A DNA stretch of 64,000 bases, from assembly GCF_009014635.1 (NCBI RefSeq), contig NZ_BKCF01000004.1, forward strand, positions 272,858 to 336,857, read 5' to 3'. This stretch comes from Patiriisocius marinistellae (GTDB lineage Bacteria; Bacteroidota; Bacteroidia; Flavobacteriales; Flavobacteriaceae). The translations under genes were made by a program, and so were the position numbers. Positions 45,301 through 53,328 of the stretch are shown in pieces (within the stretch, counting starts at the first letter, position 1; each line of letters opens with the position of its first letter). Under the pieces are notes generated by a model. The model did no database searches and was not told where the DNA came from. It was given only the letters and a program-made list of their open reading frames with translations.

Positions 45301-47372
45301 CTGGATGTGGAAACACCTTAGTGATTGAAAGAACTTGGCTTTCAACAGATAACTGCGGGAGCGATATAGTAAGTTGTGTACAAACAATTACTGTTGAAGA
45401 CACTACCGCGCCAACGCTAGAGTGCCCTATGGATATTGTAGTTGACACAGACCCTATGCAATGTACTGCGATTGTAACGTACTCATTGAACGAGGCTGAT
45501 ACCTGCGGAAACGTAACAGTATCACAAATTCAAGGTTTACCATCAGGAAGTGAATTCCCTATAGGAACTACTACAAACGAATTTATTGTAATGGATGACT
45601 GCGGAAATACAACAGAATGTTTATTTACCGTTACTGTTGAAAACAACACTCCGCCAGAAGCTATTTGTCAAGACATAACTGTACAACTTGATGCCGCAGG
45701 AACAATCACAATTGATGCAGCAGATGTTAATGGAGGCTCAGGTACAATTTGCTCCAGCGTTAATGCAACTATTGACATTGATACTTTTGATTGCTCAAAC
45801 ATAGGACCAAACAATGTAACACTTACAGTAATTGATAATGATGGAAATGAAGCATCCTGCGTTGCTATCGTTACCGTTGAAGACACTGTAATACCAGATG
45901 TAATTTGTCAAAATATTACAGTCCAATTAGACGAAACAGGGACAGCCACAATTACAGCTGCAGATGTCGACGGAGGAAGTTTTGATGCCTGCGGAATTGT
46001 TTCTTCTGAAATAGACATCACTACTTTTGATTGTGCTAATGTTGGAATTAATCAAATTACATTAATCGTAACAGATGAAAATGGAAACATAAACAGTTGT
46101 ATTGCTGAAGTTACAGTGGAAGACACTATATCTCCAATTGCAATTTGTCAAGAAATAACCGTTCAACTAGATGCTATGGGGATGGCAACAATCCTACCTA
46201 CTGATGTTGATAATGGAAGTACTGATAACTGTACAATTGCTAGTTATACATTGAATATGGATACGTTTGATTGTACTAACATTGGCATAAATGAAGTTAC
46301 ATTAACTGTTATTGACGAAAATGGAAATGAAGCTTCTTGTGAAACTCTAGTTACAGTAGAAGACACAATAGCGCCAACAGCTATTTGTAATAACATAACT
46401 GTAGCGCTAGATGAAGATGGTATTGCCATTATAGATGTTTCAGATATTGATGGCGGAAGTACTGATAATTGTACTATAATCTCAACAGAAATTGACATCG
46501 AACAATTTGACTGTTCTAACATAGGAACAAATGATGTTACATTAACTGTAATAGACCAAGATGGAAATGAAGCAACCTGTGTTGCAATAGTGACGGTTGA
46601 AGAAAGTGCATTTCCTCCTAATGCTGTTTGTCAAAATGTAACTGTTACACTAATGCAGGATGGAACTGCTACCGTTTTACCAAGTGCTTTTGACGGAGGT
46701 TCTTCTGGAATACGCTGTTTTGATGGGTTGAGCATAGATAGAGATAGTTTTGATTGTAATGACATAGGTAGCTCAATCCAAATTATCTTTACAGTTACAA
46801 ACGCAGCGGGAGAAACTGATAGCTGTGCTGCATTTGTAAATGTAGTTGATGGCTTAGCACCAGTGGTAGTTTGTCCAGCAGACCAAACAGTAATATCTAA
46901 TGGGCCCTACGAGCTCCCAGATTACATTGCAATTGGTGATGCAGTTGCAACAGATAATTGTACAACACCAATAACTATTTACGAACAAGACCCTGCTCCT
47001 GGAACATTATTACCACAAGGAGATCATGAAATTGAAATTACAGTTCAAGACAATGGTGGTTTTGAAGCAACATGTAGTTTTATACTAACAGTAGATGATA
47101 TTTTAGGAACACAATCACCAGCAATAGCACGCAACGCAGTAAGTTTGTTTCCTAATCCAGCAAACAACCGTTTAAGTATTTCAAACCCTCAAAATATAAG
47201 TATTGAAAACCTTAGTATTTATGATATTACAGGAAGACTTGTACAAATTGAGCATTTAAATAAAACAGGAGCAATTACTACGTTTAATATTTCAGCTTTA
47301 CAGAGCGCAACTTATTTAGTAATTATTGAAACCGAATTTGGACAAATTATCAAACAATTAATAAAGGAGTAA
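42333..47372 (+). CDS. T9SS-secreted M36 (fungalysin-like) metallopeptidase with Ig-like repeats
   Basis: 1679 residues. Signal peptide (LCLFVLQMLAQ), FTP/propeptide-like region (about 30-200), M36 catalytic domain with the zinc motif VIVHEYAHG (near residue 418) and third ligand in GEGWSDYYAL (near 448). A proprotein-convertase P-like domain follows (about 710-865), then HYR-like domains, five repeats of about 80 residues (from about 1107) and a C-terminal SLFPNPANNRLSISN sorting tail (last 80 residues). The tail marks type IX secretion. Presumably degrades proteins at or outside the cell; size and repeats suggest surface anchoring or extension. Monocistronic, ends in a terminator. Confidence 0.93.
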   Translation: MKRILSLVLCLFVLQMLAQKKNTTQKTQPILEQLISQKGNTHVITSEHVSSVSGIHHVYLRQAINGLGIYGTESSVHLNASGKTLITHNNFLLDAPQSITSSSASISALDAIQSVVNKMGYSNDNLKLLKKDNGVEQKMLFSGGNISERDIPAKLLYYYSKMTGTRIVWELSIKETNGVAWWNFQIDAVTGAILNKENWIVSCNILGNHETHDHSSQEISEEINIETKTISNPTTAENAMVGNYNVYAMPVESPNYGGRTMEANPDNATASPFGWHDTNGANGAEFTITRGNNVHAYEDGDNPGFSPDGGAGLVFNFPLNETYSNADQSEAAAITNLFYWNNIIHDVTYQYGFDEASGNFQQNNYGNGGAGNDYVFAEAQDGSGDCNANMGTPGDGGNPTMQMYTCNNRDGDLDNGVIVHEYAHGISNRLTGGAAAAGCLQNTEQMGEGWSDYYALMLTLEPGDLGPDSRPIGTWLTGVGPTGGSIRTFDYSTDFSINPHTYDDIMTESVPHGVGSVWAAMLWEMTWELIDTHGFDPDIYNGTSGNNISLTLVTEGMKLQPCSPGFVDGRDAILAADQAIYGGANRCEIWEAFARRGLGFSATQGGTNSRSDGSEAFDLPPTFSSFDTIEEVCLADGVQSGLGGGFPVGGVYSGPGVTDDANGMTYTFDPAIPGAGTVTISYATVDFCTGAPGVLTDTIEVTDNPPILICKGSGTLNMTGETSDSPNLIIEDLNTVSTTMNVTDNVNITDLNIELQIAHTYVGDMIITIESPAGTQVTIFNGTNDGCSGNDITTLFDDESINGLSCNTGLNAFPEPNYIPSNALTAFDGENTLGTWTIFIQDTFNEDPGILNYWSLLYDYQIVSTPLDVFLDVTGNATVNAPDFLESISLDCGTFTVTAGTPLATTVSFTNADIGLNNVEVLVTTGTGQTATCTAVANVIPSPGGQSINCPDNITLECGDDTTPANTGMATSLSTCDPNPVVTFSDNEIPGCGNTLVIERTWLSTDNCGSDIVSCVQTITVEDTTAPTLECPMDIVVDTDPMQCTAIVTYSLNEADTCGNVTVSQIQGLPSGSEFPIGTTTNEFIVMDDCGNTTECLFTVTVENNTPPEAICQDITVQLDAAGTITIDAADVNGGSGTICSSVNATIDIDTFDCSNIGPNNVTLTVIDNDGNEASCVAIVTVEDTVIPDVICQNITVQLDETGTATITAADVDGGSFDACGIVSSEIDITTFDCANVGINQITLIVTDENGNINSCIAEVTVEDTISPIAICQEITVQLDAMGMATILPTDVDNGSTDNCTIASYTLNMDTFDCTNIGINEVTLTVIDENGNEASCETLVTVEDTIAPTAICNNITVALDEDGIAIIDVSDIDGGSTDNCTIISTEIDIEQFDCSNIGTNDVTLTVIDQDGNEATCVAIVTVEESAFPPNAVCQNVTVTLMQDGTATVLPSAFDGGSSGIRCFDGLSIDRDSFDCNDIGSSIQIIFTVTNAAGETDSCAAFVNVVDGLAPVVVCPADQTVISNGPYELPDYIAIGDAVATDNCTTPITIYEQDPAPGTLLPQGDHEIEITVQDNGGFEATCSFILTVDDILGTQSPAIARNAVSLFPNPANNRLSISNPQNISIENLSIYDITGRLVQIEHLNKTGAITTFNISALQSATYLVIIETEFGQIIKQLIKE
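45653..46850 (+). repeat. Five tandem repeats of about 240 bases coding for Ig-like domains
   Basis: Units begin near 45653, 45893, 46131, 46371 and 46613. Each codes for about 80 residues of the type AxCQxITVQLD, then DGGSxDNC, then TFDCSNIGxNxVTLT and ending CVAIVTVEDT. The first four are closest and the fifth more divergent. The same repeat type is common in flavobacterial surface proteins. Confidence 0.85.
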
Positions 47373-47393
47373 TTTTATTAAATTAAAACCAAG

Positions 47394-47425
47394 ACCGCCA
47401 ATAGCATTTGTTATTGGCGGTTTTT
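47394..47425 (+). terminator. Intrinsic terminator after the M36 peptidase
   Basis: ACCGCCAATA (47394-47403) pairs with TATTGGCGGT (47412-47421) around an eight-base loop and is followed by four T. Confidence 0.85.
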
Positions 47426-47463
47426 CATTTTGGAATCATTACATTTAGATTTTAAAAATTACT

Positions 47464-47676
47464 ATGAAATTAATACACATTACATTTATTTTAAGCTGTG
47501 TCTTTCTACTTAATTGTCGTGAGCAAAAAAAGGAAGAAAAAATGATTCCGGTAGAAGCAGATGGTGGTATTGGTGATGGTGCTCCTAGTTTAGACTCATT
47601 ACTTAAACATCAAACCCCACCAGTAATTTCAGAAAAAAAGCGAGATTCCTTAACCATAAAAACAGATTCAATATAA
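47464..47676 (+). CDS. Small predicted lipoprotein, 70 residues
   Basis: N-terminal signal ending in a lipobox (FLLNC, cysteine at residue 18), then a charged linker with GGIGDGAPSLDSLL and a lysine/threonine-rich end. No recognised family. The TAA of this gene shares its last base with the ATG of the next (TAATG), linking it with the DoxX-like and AlkB genes as an operon. Probably attached to the outer or inner membrane. Confidence 0.75.
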   Translation: MKLIHITFILSCVFLLNCREQKKEEKMIPVEADGGIGDGAPSLDSLLKHQTPPVISEKKRDSLTIKTDSI

Positions 47677-48026
47677 TGTTACCTTGGCATCAATACCTAT
47701 TCGGTTTAATTTTCATTATCGCCGGCGCAAATCATTTTAGAGCTCCAAAAATTTATGAACGCATTATGCCACCCTATATTCCGCAGCCCAAATTGATGGT
47801 ACTCTTAAGTGGCATAGCCGAAATGTTAGGTGGATTACTACTATTAAATAGCGATACCCAGAGCGTTGGTGCTTGGGGGATTATCGCTATGTTAATTGTA
47901 TTTTTCACAGTACACATCTACATGCTCCAAAACGAAAAAGCAGCGATGAAACTCCCTAAATGGGTTTTAATTTTAAGATTACCACTCCAGTTTGCGCTTA
48001 TTTACTGGGCATATTTGTACGTATAA
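47676..48026 (+). CDS. DoxX-like membrane protein
   Basis: 116 residues with four hydrophobic segments and the start LFGLIFIIAGANHFRAPKIYERIMPPYIP, which fits the DoxX/MauE-type small membrane proteins. Their role is unclear; some are linked to quinone oxidation or redox balance. The stop overlaps the start of alkB (TAATG). Confidence 0.78.
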   Translation: MLPWHQYLFGLIFIIAGANHFRAPKIYERIMPPYIPQPKLMVLLSGIAEMLGGLLLLNSDTQSVGAWGIIAMLIVFFTVHIYMLQNEKAAMKLPKWVLILRLPLQFALIYWAYLYV

Positions 48027-48652
48027 TGATGAAACTATTTACTTCGGAAGAAACAAATAATCCCATACGGTTACCAATGAAAGATGCAGAAGTATGGTAC
48101 TATCCAAACTTCTATTCAGAAGAAATTGCTACTACATTTCAGAAAAAAATAATGGCCGAAACCGAGTGGCAGGAAGATGATATTACTGTTTTTGGGAAGA
48201 CATACAAACAACCTAGATTGACTGCATTATATGGGGATGATGGAAAATCATATTCATACTCAAATATTAAAATGCAACCTAAAAAGTTTACTTCTCTTCT
48301 TGAGGATATAAAGAATGATGTAGAAAAAATAAGTAATGAAAAATACACTACAGTGCTACTCAACTTATACCGTGATGGAAGCGATAGCAATGGATGGCAT
48401 AGTGATGACGAGAAGGAGCTGGGGAAACACCCCTTCATTGCATCTTTAAGTTTTGGGGCGAAAAGAACGTTTCATTTTAAACATAAGCACAATAAAAATG
48501 AGCGCTTTAAAATGAACTTAAAACATGGTAGTTTACTATTAATGGGAGGCACTACCCAAGCCTACTGGCAACATCAATTGCCAAAATCTAAAAAACAATT
48601 ACTCCCGCGAATTAATCTTACTTTTAGAAATATTAAAGTTTCTTTCATTTAA
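48026..48652 (+). CDS. alkB: AlkB-like alpha-ketoglutarate-dependent dioxygenase
   Basis: 208-residue Fe(II)/2-oxoglutarate dioxygenase that removes methyl groups from 1-meA and 3-meC in DNA or RNA. The iron ligands are in WHSDDEKELG (His, Asp) and YWQHQLPKS (His), and the 2-oxoglutarate Arg lies in PRINLTFR. The aromatic NLYRDGSDSNGWHSD start of the core is AlkB-like. I use ATG 48026, which gives a TAATG overlap with the DoxX-like gene; an earlier frame (47960) lies inside it. The 3' end overlaps the convergent gene by 54 bases. Confidence 0.9.
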   Translation: MMKLFTSEETNNPIRLPMKDAEVWYYPNFYSEEIATTFQKKIMAETEWQEDDITVFGKTYKQPRLTALYGDDGKSYSYSNIKMQPKKFTSLLEDIKNDVEKISNEKYTTVLLNLYRDGSDSNGWHSDDEKELGKHPFIASLSFGAKRTFHFKHKHNKNERFKMNLKHGSLLLMGGTTQAYWQHQLPKSKKQLLPRINLTFRNIKVSFI

Positions 48653-49024
48653 AATTAAAGGACGATAAGCATATATAATATACGCTAAACCTACAAGAAC
48701 TAGAAAGTGATATAAAAGACGGATGATACCTAAATCACCAATAATTATAAAAACAACCATAATTATTGAAATGATTGTAGCAAAAAATGCCGACCGCTTT
48801 ACTCCTACTTTCATAAACAACAAAGCTCCACTTAAAAATTCAAGAAATGGTAACAACGTAGTTCGTACAACAAGCACTGTCTGATTTGTAATAATCCCAG
48901 ATAAATGCTGCGATACAAAATCTACATAATTTAAAATAGTTACAATACGATACAAACCATGAAAAACTATTACAAGTCCTAAAATTTTACGAATTATAAA
49001 ATATTTATTATTTAGCGCATTCAT
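48599..49024 (-). CDS. DoxX-like membrane protein, convergent with alkB
   Basis: 141 residues with four hydrophobic segments (near 12-30, 50-70, 75-98, 101-125) and the look of a small DoxX-type membrane protein (ILGLVIVFHGLYRIV). The C-terminus is short and polar (NISKSKINSRE). I set the start at ATG 49024 (MNALNNKYFI); an ATG two codons earlier is possible. The 3' end overlaps that of alkB on the other strand by 54 bases. Function unknown. Confidence 0.7.
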   Translation of the reverse strand: MNALNNKYFIIRKILGLVIVFHGLYRIVTILNYVDFVSQHLSGIITNQTVLVVRTTLLPFLEFLSGALLFMKVGVKRSAFFATIISIIMVVFIIIGDLGIIRLLYHFLVLVGLAYIIYAYRPLILNERNFNISKSKINSRE

Positions 49025-49401
49025 TTTCAATTCAAAGTTTCCATATAAAAAATTAAAATGGAAAAATTAGGTTATAAAAAAGTTTAGCTTTCAGCACTTG
49101 AAATTAAATTTTTCTCAAATAAAAATTTAATAAAACTTTTACATTATAATTTATAGCACAAAGATACACACCCACAATAAGTTAATTACTAGCGCGTTAT
49201 GATAATTTTGAGCAAACCCTTTGGTTTTCGATGTTATACATACTCATCAATAAAAATTACCGATGAAATACAAGACAAGAAAAATTATTTTATAAAAAAA
49301 TGTGAAATGTTGAACTAATTAAGATCAAAATAAAGAAATATTGACCTGCTTAAACAACTTTTTAGTTGATTAATAAAGAATAGTGTGTATATGTGAAAAT
49401 G
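49025..49401. other. Non-coding gap between DoxX-like gene and nuclease gene
   Basis: About 375 AT-rich bases with no convincing open frame. On the minus strand TATCTTTG (49166-49159) fits the -7 consensus and could start a transcript for the DoxX-like gene with a long leader. No hairpin terminator, repeat or RNA gene is recognisable. Confidence 0.35.
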
Positions 49402-50181
49402 TTATTCAAATATTTCATTGAGTACTTTGGCTAATCGCAGACCACCTTTATGCAATTGTTTTCTCGCTACATTTACATATTTATACATATAACGATACCC
49501 TAGTTTTTCACCAATTTCTGTATTTGCATAAATATCTTCACAAAGCGCTCTACTCTCATACATCCAGTCATTGATTGAACCTTGTTGCCAGTCTAGTATT
49601 TGTTGTTTTGATAATTTTTGCTTATTATCTGCGAGCTCTGTGTATGTCATTTCATAACTCTCAATCATCTTTGTATCCCAAACGGTATGAAGATTTGTAC
49701 CGTCCCCAAACCATCTAACTTGAAAATCATTCCCACCTTTATCTTCATTAAGCCCTACATGCAATGGCATATGTAAATCACCAATAAAATGAACTAACAT
49801 CCTTAAATTAAATGCCTTTTCTTCTTTTGAAGATGTCTTGTCTTTTAATACTTTAATACAACTGTCTATTCCTTGTATAATATCTCCTTTTTCATTTTTA
49901 GGTGATGTTTCATAACGTGCCCCAAAAGGAAAGCTTACATAATGCCAAGGCGCATAGCTTTTATAAGCATTATCACTACGTATCTCATCTGCATAGGTTG
50001 AAACAAATGCTAGAGATTCACCATTTAAAAGCTGACTAATTGCTTTTTCTGCTTTTTTAGACAAATGCTCTGCAGCAACTTTTCCTGTTACTCTATGACC
50101 AGTCCTGCCCCAGTCATTATTGGCAATTACCGTATTAAAAGAAATGATTAACGCAGAAAAAAGTAACAAATAAGATTTCAT
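49402..50181 (-). CDS. S1/P1-type nuclease
   Basis: 259-residue secreted zinc nuclease. The signal (YLLLFSALIISFNTVIA) is followed by NNDWGRTGHRVTGKVAAEHL, close to the mature N-terminal Trp and His that ligate zinc in nuclease P1. Further ligands are visible in DEIRSDNAYKSYAPWHYVSF (Asp, His), HFIGDLHMPLHVG (His, Asp, His) and NLHTVWDTKM. Degrades single-stranded nucleic acid and makes 5'-mononucleotides in the periplasm or outside. Divergent from the SPFH gene. Confidence 0.92.
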   Translation of the reverse strand: MKSYLLLFSALIISFNTVIANNDWGRTGHRVTGKVAAEHLSKKAEKAISQLLNGESLAFVSTYADEIRSDNAYKSYAPWHYVSFPFGARYETSPKNEKGDIIQGIDSCIKVLKDKTSSKEEKAFNLRMLVHFIGDLHMPLHVGLNEDKGGNDFQVRWFGDGTNLHTVWDTKMIESYEMTYTELADNKQKLSKQQILDWQQGSINDWMYESRALCEDIYANTEIGEKLGYRYMYKYVNVARKQLHKGGLRLAKVLNEIFE

Positions 50182-50238
50182 AAGACATATATTTTAAACA
50201 AATATACCATTCCTATTTGGGTTGTATTTCAAAAAACA

Positions 50239-50271
50239 TTTGGAAATTTCAGAATAAATTACTTATATTTG
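50239..50271 (+). promoter_or_regulatory. Bacteroidota-type promoter for the SPFH cluster
   Basis: TTTG (-33, 50239-50242), 21 bases, then TATATTTG (-7, 50264-50271), a full match to both boxes, 37 bases before the SPFH start. Confidence 0.72.
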
Positions 50272-50308
50272 TTTAATATCATTTTAATATCACTTTAAAT
50301 TTTTTATT

Positions 50309-51169
50309 ATGTCTAACGAAAAATCGGTAACTCCTGCGAGCGGCTATATGATGCTCTTTTTATTTGTAATATTCTTCTTTGGCAGTATTGCTGCGATAAT
50401 AATGTTTAAAAACCCATTATTTGGATTAGGTATATTGATCGCAATTATAATGTTACCCGGTTTTATAATGGTAAACCCTAATGGGTCTAGAGTTTTACTT
50501 TTGTTTGGTGAATACAAAGGAACGATTAGAAAAAATGGCTTATACTGGGTTAACCCTTTATACACTAAAACAAAAATGTCATTAAGAGCACGTAATTTTG
50601 ACAGTGAAAGACTCAAGGTAAATGATAAAATGGGAAATCCTATTATTATTAGCACCATATTAGTTTGGAGAGTTAATGACACTCATAAAGCAGCATTTGA
50701 CGTTGACAATTACGAGAATTTTGTACGCATACAAACTGACGCTGCTGTGAGAGAGCTTGCGAGCAAATATCCTTATGATAATTTTGCTGATGAAGGTCTC
50801 GATGAAGATATTACACTACGCTCGAGCATGGGGGAAGTAAACGAAGCACTTGAAAAAGAACTAGAAGAACGTCTTGCAATCGCAGGAATTGAAGTACTCG
50901 AATCTAGAATAGGATACCTCGCATACGCAAATGAGATTGCAAGTGCAATGCTTAAAAGACAGCAAGCAACAGCCATTGTAGCGGCAAGACATAAAATTGT
51001 GGAAGGAGCAGTAAGCATGGTTGAAATGGCCATCAATCAATTAAGTAAAAAACAAGTGATTGACCTTGACGAAGAACGTAAAGCCGCAATGGTAAGTAAT
51101 CTAATGGTTATTTTATGTGGTGACAAAGATGCATCACCCATTGTAAATGCAGGAACTTTAAATCACTAA
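50309..51169 (+). CDS. SPFH (band 7) domain membrane protein
   Basis: 286 residues with two N-terminal membrane helices (about 12-30 and 36-52), then an SPFH domain: NPNGSRVLLLFGEYKGTIR, PIIISTILVWRVNDT, IQTDAAVRELASKYPYDN. Unlike stomatin-type proteins it has no long C-terminal coiled coil. SPFH proteins build ring-like membrane scaffolds and bind proteases. First gene of a cluster that starts from a full consensus promoter; the next gene follows after 20 bases. Confidence 0.92.
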   Translation: MSNEKSVTPASGYMMLFLFVIFFFGSIAAIIMFKNPLFGLGILIAIIMLPGFIMVNPNGSRVLLLFGEYKGTIRKNGLYWVNPLYTKTKMSLRARNFDSERLKVNDKMGNPIIISTILVWRVNDTHKAAFDVDNYENFVRIQTDAAVRELASKYPYDNFADEGLDEDITLRSSMGEVNEALEKELEERLAIAGIEVLESRIGYLAYANEIASAMLKRQQATAIVAARHKIVEGAVSMVEMAINQLSKKQVIDLDEERKAAMVSNLMVILCGDKDASPIVNAGTLNH

Positions 51170-51189
51170 GAATAATTAATAACATAATT

Positions 51190-51357
51190 ATGAAAGAATA
51201 TAAAATTTTAAAATCTGAAATTAGCTGGAAAGACAATATTCAAAACTTTGAAGATCTTCTTAACACGCATGCTAGACAAGGGTGGGAAGTTAAAGACATT
51301 GACCTCATAGGAGGTTCCGCTAGTCAATTTATAGCGCTCTTAGAAAAACAAAAATAA
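51190..51357 (+). CDS. DUF4177-like small protein, 55 residues
   Basis: A 56-codon frame (TAA at 51355-51357) with the DUF4177 signature EYKILKSEISWKDNIQNFED and ARQGWEVKDIDLIGG. Very small soluble protein, function unknown. It lies 20 bases after the SPFH gene and overlaps the next gene by one base (TAATG), so is certainly cotranscribed. Too short to be found by many gene finders. Confidence 0.8.
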   Translation: MKEYKILKSEISWKDNIQNFEDLLNTHARQGWEVKDIDLIGGSASQFIALLEKQK

Positions 51358-51860
51358 TGAGAGTTTTTAGAGAAGTACAAAAATTTAGGCAATGGTGGTT
51401 TATACTTATAATAATAGCTACAACTTGCGTAGTTTTTTATGGACTATTTGAAGAGTACAAAGAAGTTGAAAAAGAATCAAGCACCGATTTAATCACTTTT
51501 ATTGTTTCAGCACTATTTGCTTTACTTGTAATTGCAATAATTTTCATCTTTAAACTAGAGACAAAAATTAACGAACAAGGAATCTATTATGGGTTTTGGC
51601 CTTTTCAATTAAAGTTAAAACATGTCCCGTGGAGTGAAATTAAAAAAATTTATGTGCGTGAGTACAGCCCAATTAGTGAATATGGTGGTTGGGGGTATCG
51701 TTTTTCTTTCGGAAAACACGGTAAAGCATATAACGTAAGTGGCTCAACAGGTATTCAAATTATATTTAAGAACGGTAAAAAAACCTTAATAGGAACTCAA
51801 AAAAAAGAAGAGGTCGAAAGTGTACTTAAAACATACCAACATAAATTATTACATACATAA
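51357..51860 (+). CDS. Two-span membrane protein with PH-like C-terminal part
   Basis: 167 residues: two N-terminal membrane helices (about 14-31 and 44-64) then a soluble part of about 100 residues with beta-strand pattern (GIYYGFWPFQLKLKHVPWSE and GIQIIFKNGKKTLIGTQ), resembling bacterial PH-like domains. The opening FREVQKFRQWWF is similar to DUF6141 proteins; I assign that only tentatively. Overlaps the DUF4177 gene by one base. Function unknown. Confidence 0.7.
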   Translation: MRVFREVQKFRQWWFILIIIATTCVVFYGLFEEYKEVEKESSTDLITFIVSALFALLVIAIIFIFKLETKINEQGIYYGFWPFQLKLKHVPWSEIKKIYVREYSPISEYGGWGYRFSFGKHGKAYNVSGSTGIQIIFKNGKKTLIGTQKKEEVESVLKTYQHKLLHT

Positions 51861-52067
51861 CTTTTGGTTTGAAAATTATTAAAAGACGGTACGCTCTTTG
51901 TAAAATTGAACAATCAAAACCCGTTATTCACACTATATACTCTTAAGAAAACGTTTATATAAAAAACTGTAAAGGCAAAATTTCGGTTTGTATTAGCGAA
52001 TGAGATTACTATCTCGCTAGTATTTAATCAAAATAGGAACATTGCATTTTGCACAAAACCATAAGCT

Positions 52068-52994
52068 ATGAAAAAGATTGCTTTTTTAATTTTATTAAAT
52101 ACGATATTCCTTACCGCACAGGACATTAAAAAGGATGTTCGTGACATCTCAATTTCTCCTTTGATAGATGGCACCATTCTAACACCTAAGAGTCAAGACA
52201 AACTTCCGTTAGTAATTTTTATTGGTGGTTCTGGACCTACAGACCGCAATGGAAATCAACAAATGATGGAAAATAATTCACTACGTTATCTTGCTGAAGG
52301 GTTGTATCAAAACAACATTGCTAGTTTTAGATACGATAAACGTATTGTAAAACAAATGAAAAACAAAACAGTAAATGAAGAAAGCATTAGGTTTGATGAT
52401 TTTATTAAAGATGCTGTCGATGTATTCGACTATTTTAAAAGAGCAGATGCTTTTTCAAAAATTTACATTTTAGGTCATAGTCAAGGCTCGCTTGTGGGAA
52501 TGATTGCTGCTCAAAATGGAGCTGATGGTTTTATATCCATTGCAGGTGCAGGTCAAAGTATTGATGAAGTTATTGTTGATCAATTAAAAAATCAGGCTCC
52601 AGGATTAGAAGAAAATGCCAGAATAGCTTTTGCCGAAATGAAAAAGAATGGGACTACCTCAAACTATAGCCCAGGTCTAGCATCTATTTTTAGACCAGCT
52701 ATACAACCTTTCATTAATAGCTGGATGAAATATAATCCTAAGGAAGAAATTTCAAAATTAAACGTTCCTGTATTCATTATCAACGGTGACAAAGATTTGC
52801 AAGTACAAGTTAGCGAAGCTGCTGAGTTACAGAAAGCTAAACCCGGTGCTCAATTTTTAATCGTTCCAAAAATGAACCATATACTTAAAGAAATTGAAGG
52901 AAACGATATGGAAAATCAAAAGTCATATAATAATTACAAAATGCCCGTAATGCCCATATTAATTGAGGAAATTACAAAATTTATAAAAAAATAA
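52068..52994 (+). CDS. Secreted alpha/beta hydrolase
   Basis: 308 residues with signal (AFLILLNTIFLTAQ). The fold shows the oxyanion region VIFIGGSGPTDRNGN, nucleophile elbow GHSQGSL (Ser), the acid in FIINGDKDLQV and the catalytic His in PKMNHILKE. A family of bacterial periplasmic esterases or peptidases is likely; substrate unknown. It is separated from the previous gene by about 207 bases with no clear terminator, so may be its own unit. Confidence 0.82.
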   Translation: MKKIAFLILLNTIFLTAQDIKKDVRDISISPLIDGTILTPKSQDKLPLVIFIGGSGPTDRNGNQQMMENNSLRYLAEGLYQNNIASFRYDKRIVKQMKNKTVNEESIRFDDFIKDAVDVFDYFKRADAFSKIYILGHSQGSLVGMIAAQNGADGFISIAGAGQSIDEVIVDQLKNQAPGLEENARIAFAEMKKNGTTSNYSPGLASIFRPAIQPFINSWMKYNPKEEISKLNVPVFIINGDKDLQVQVSEAAELQKAKPGAQFLIVPKMNHILKEIEGNDMENQKSYNNYKMPVMPILIEEITKFIKK

Positions 52995-53018
52995 CTTTTC
53001 AATTTAAAATAAAGAAAC

Positions 53019-53126
53019 ATGCTTATTAGGTGGTTATTAAAAAAGGATTCATATAGATTATTAATAGCACTAGTAATCTTTTCTATTATTAGTATATGTA
53101 TAGGGTTTACATTATTAATCAAATAA
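53019..53126 (+). CDS. Candidate 35-residue membrane peptide
   Basis: An ATG frame of 36 codons, 24 bases after the hydrolase. The peptide begins with a positively charged segment (MLIRWLLKKDSYRLL) and then one hydrophobic helix (ALVIFSIISICIGFTLLI). The positive-inside start and clean helix favour a real gene, but I recognise no family and the length is at the limit of chance. Confidence 0.42.
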   Translation: MLIRWLLKKDSYRLLIALVIFSIISICIGFTLLIK

Positions 53127-53172
53127 GGTTTTAGAATAAACTAAATATAAAAGCCAAAACTAAATAAGAAGG

Positions 53173-53328
53173 ATGGCAAAGAAAAAAGCATTTGCACTCA
53201 GAGTGAACGAAGATATGATGAAAGCCATAGAGAAATGGGCTCAAGATGAGTTCCGTTCCACTAATGGCCAGATTGAGTGGATGCTCAACGAAATGCTCAA
53301 AAAAAATAGTCGAGAACCTAAAAAATAA
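53173..53328 (+). CDS. Ribbon-helix-helix (Arc-like) DNA-binding protein, 51 residues
   Basis: A 52-codon frame. KKAFALRVNEDMMKAIEKWA then DEFRSTNGQIEWMLNEML has the Arc/MetJ pattern of a short beta strand (FALRVN), helix, turn and helix, as expected for a DNA-binding dimer. In other flavobacteria such proteins sit near SPFH genes (my recollection), which suits this cluster. May be autoregulatory. Not length-detectable by default settings; confident on the sequence pattern. Confidence 0.8.
   Translation: MAKKKAFALRVNEDMMKAIEKWAQDEFRSTNGQIEWMLNEMLKKNSREPKK

Noticed and set aside
45653..46850. Regular repeats as a CRISPR array
   Set aside because: Period of about 240 bases, open coding frame with conserved protein motifs; these are Ig-like domains of the M36 peptidase.
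51994..52019. Imperfect hairpin before the secreted hydrolase (TAGC-GAGAT / ATCTC-GCTA) as terminator or riboswitch
   Set aside because: Bulged stem and no T-run; no known riboswitch pattern is visible.
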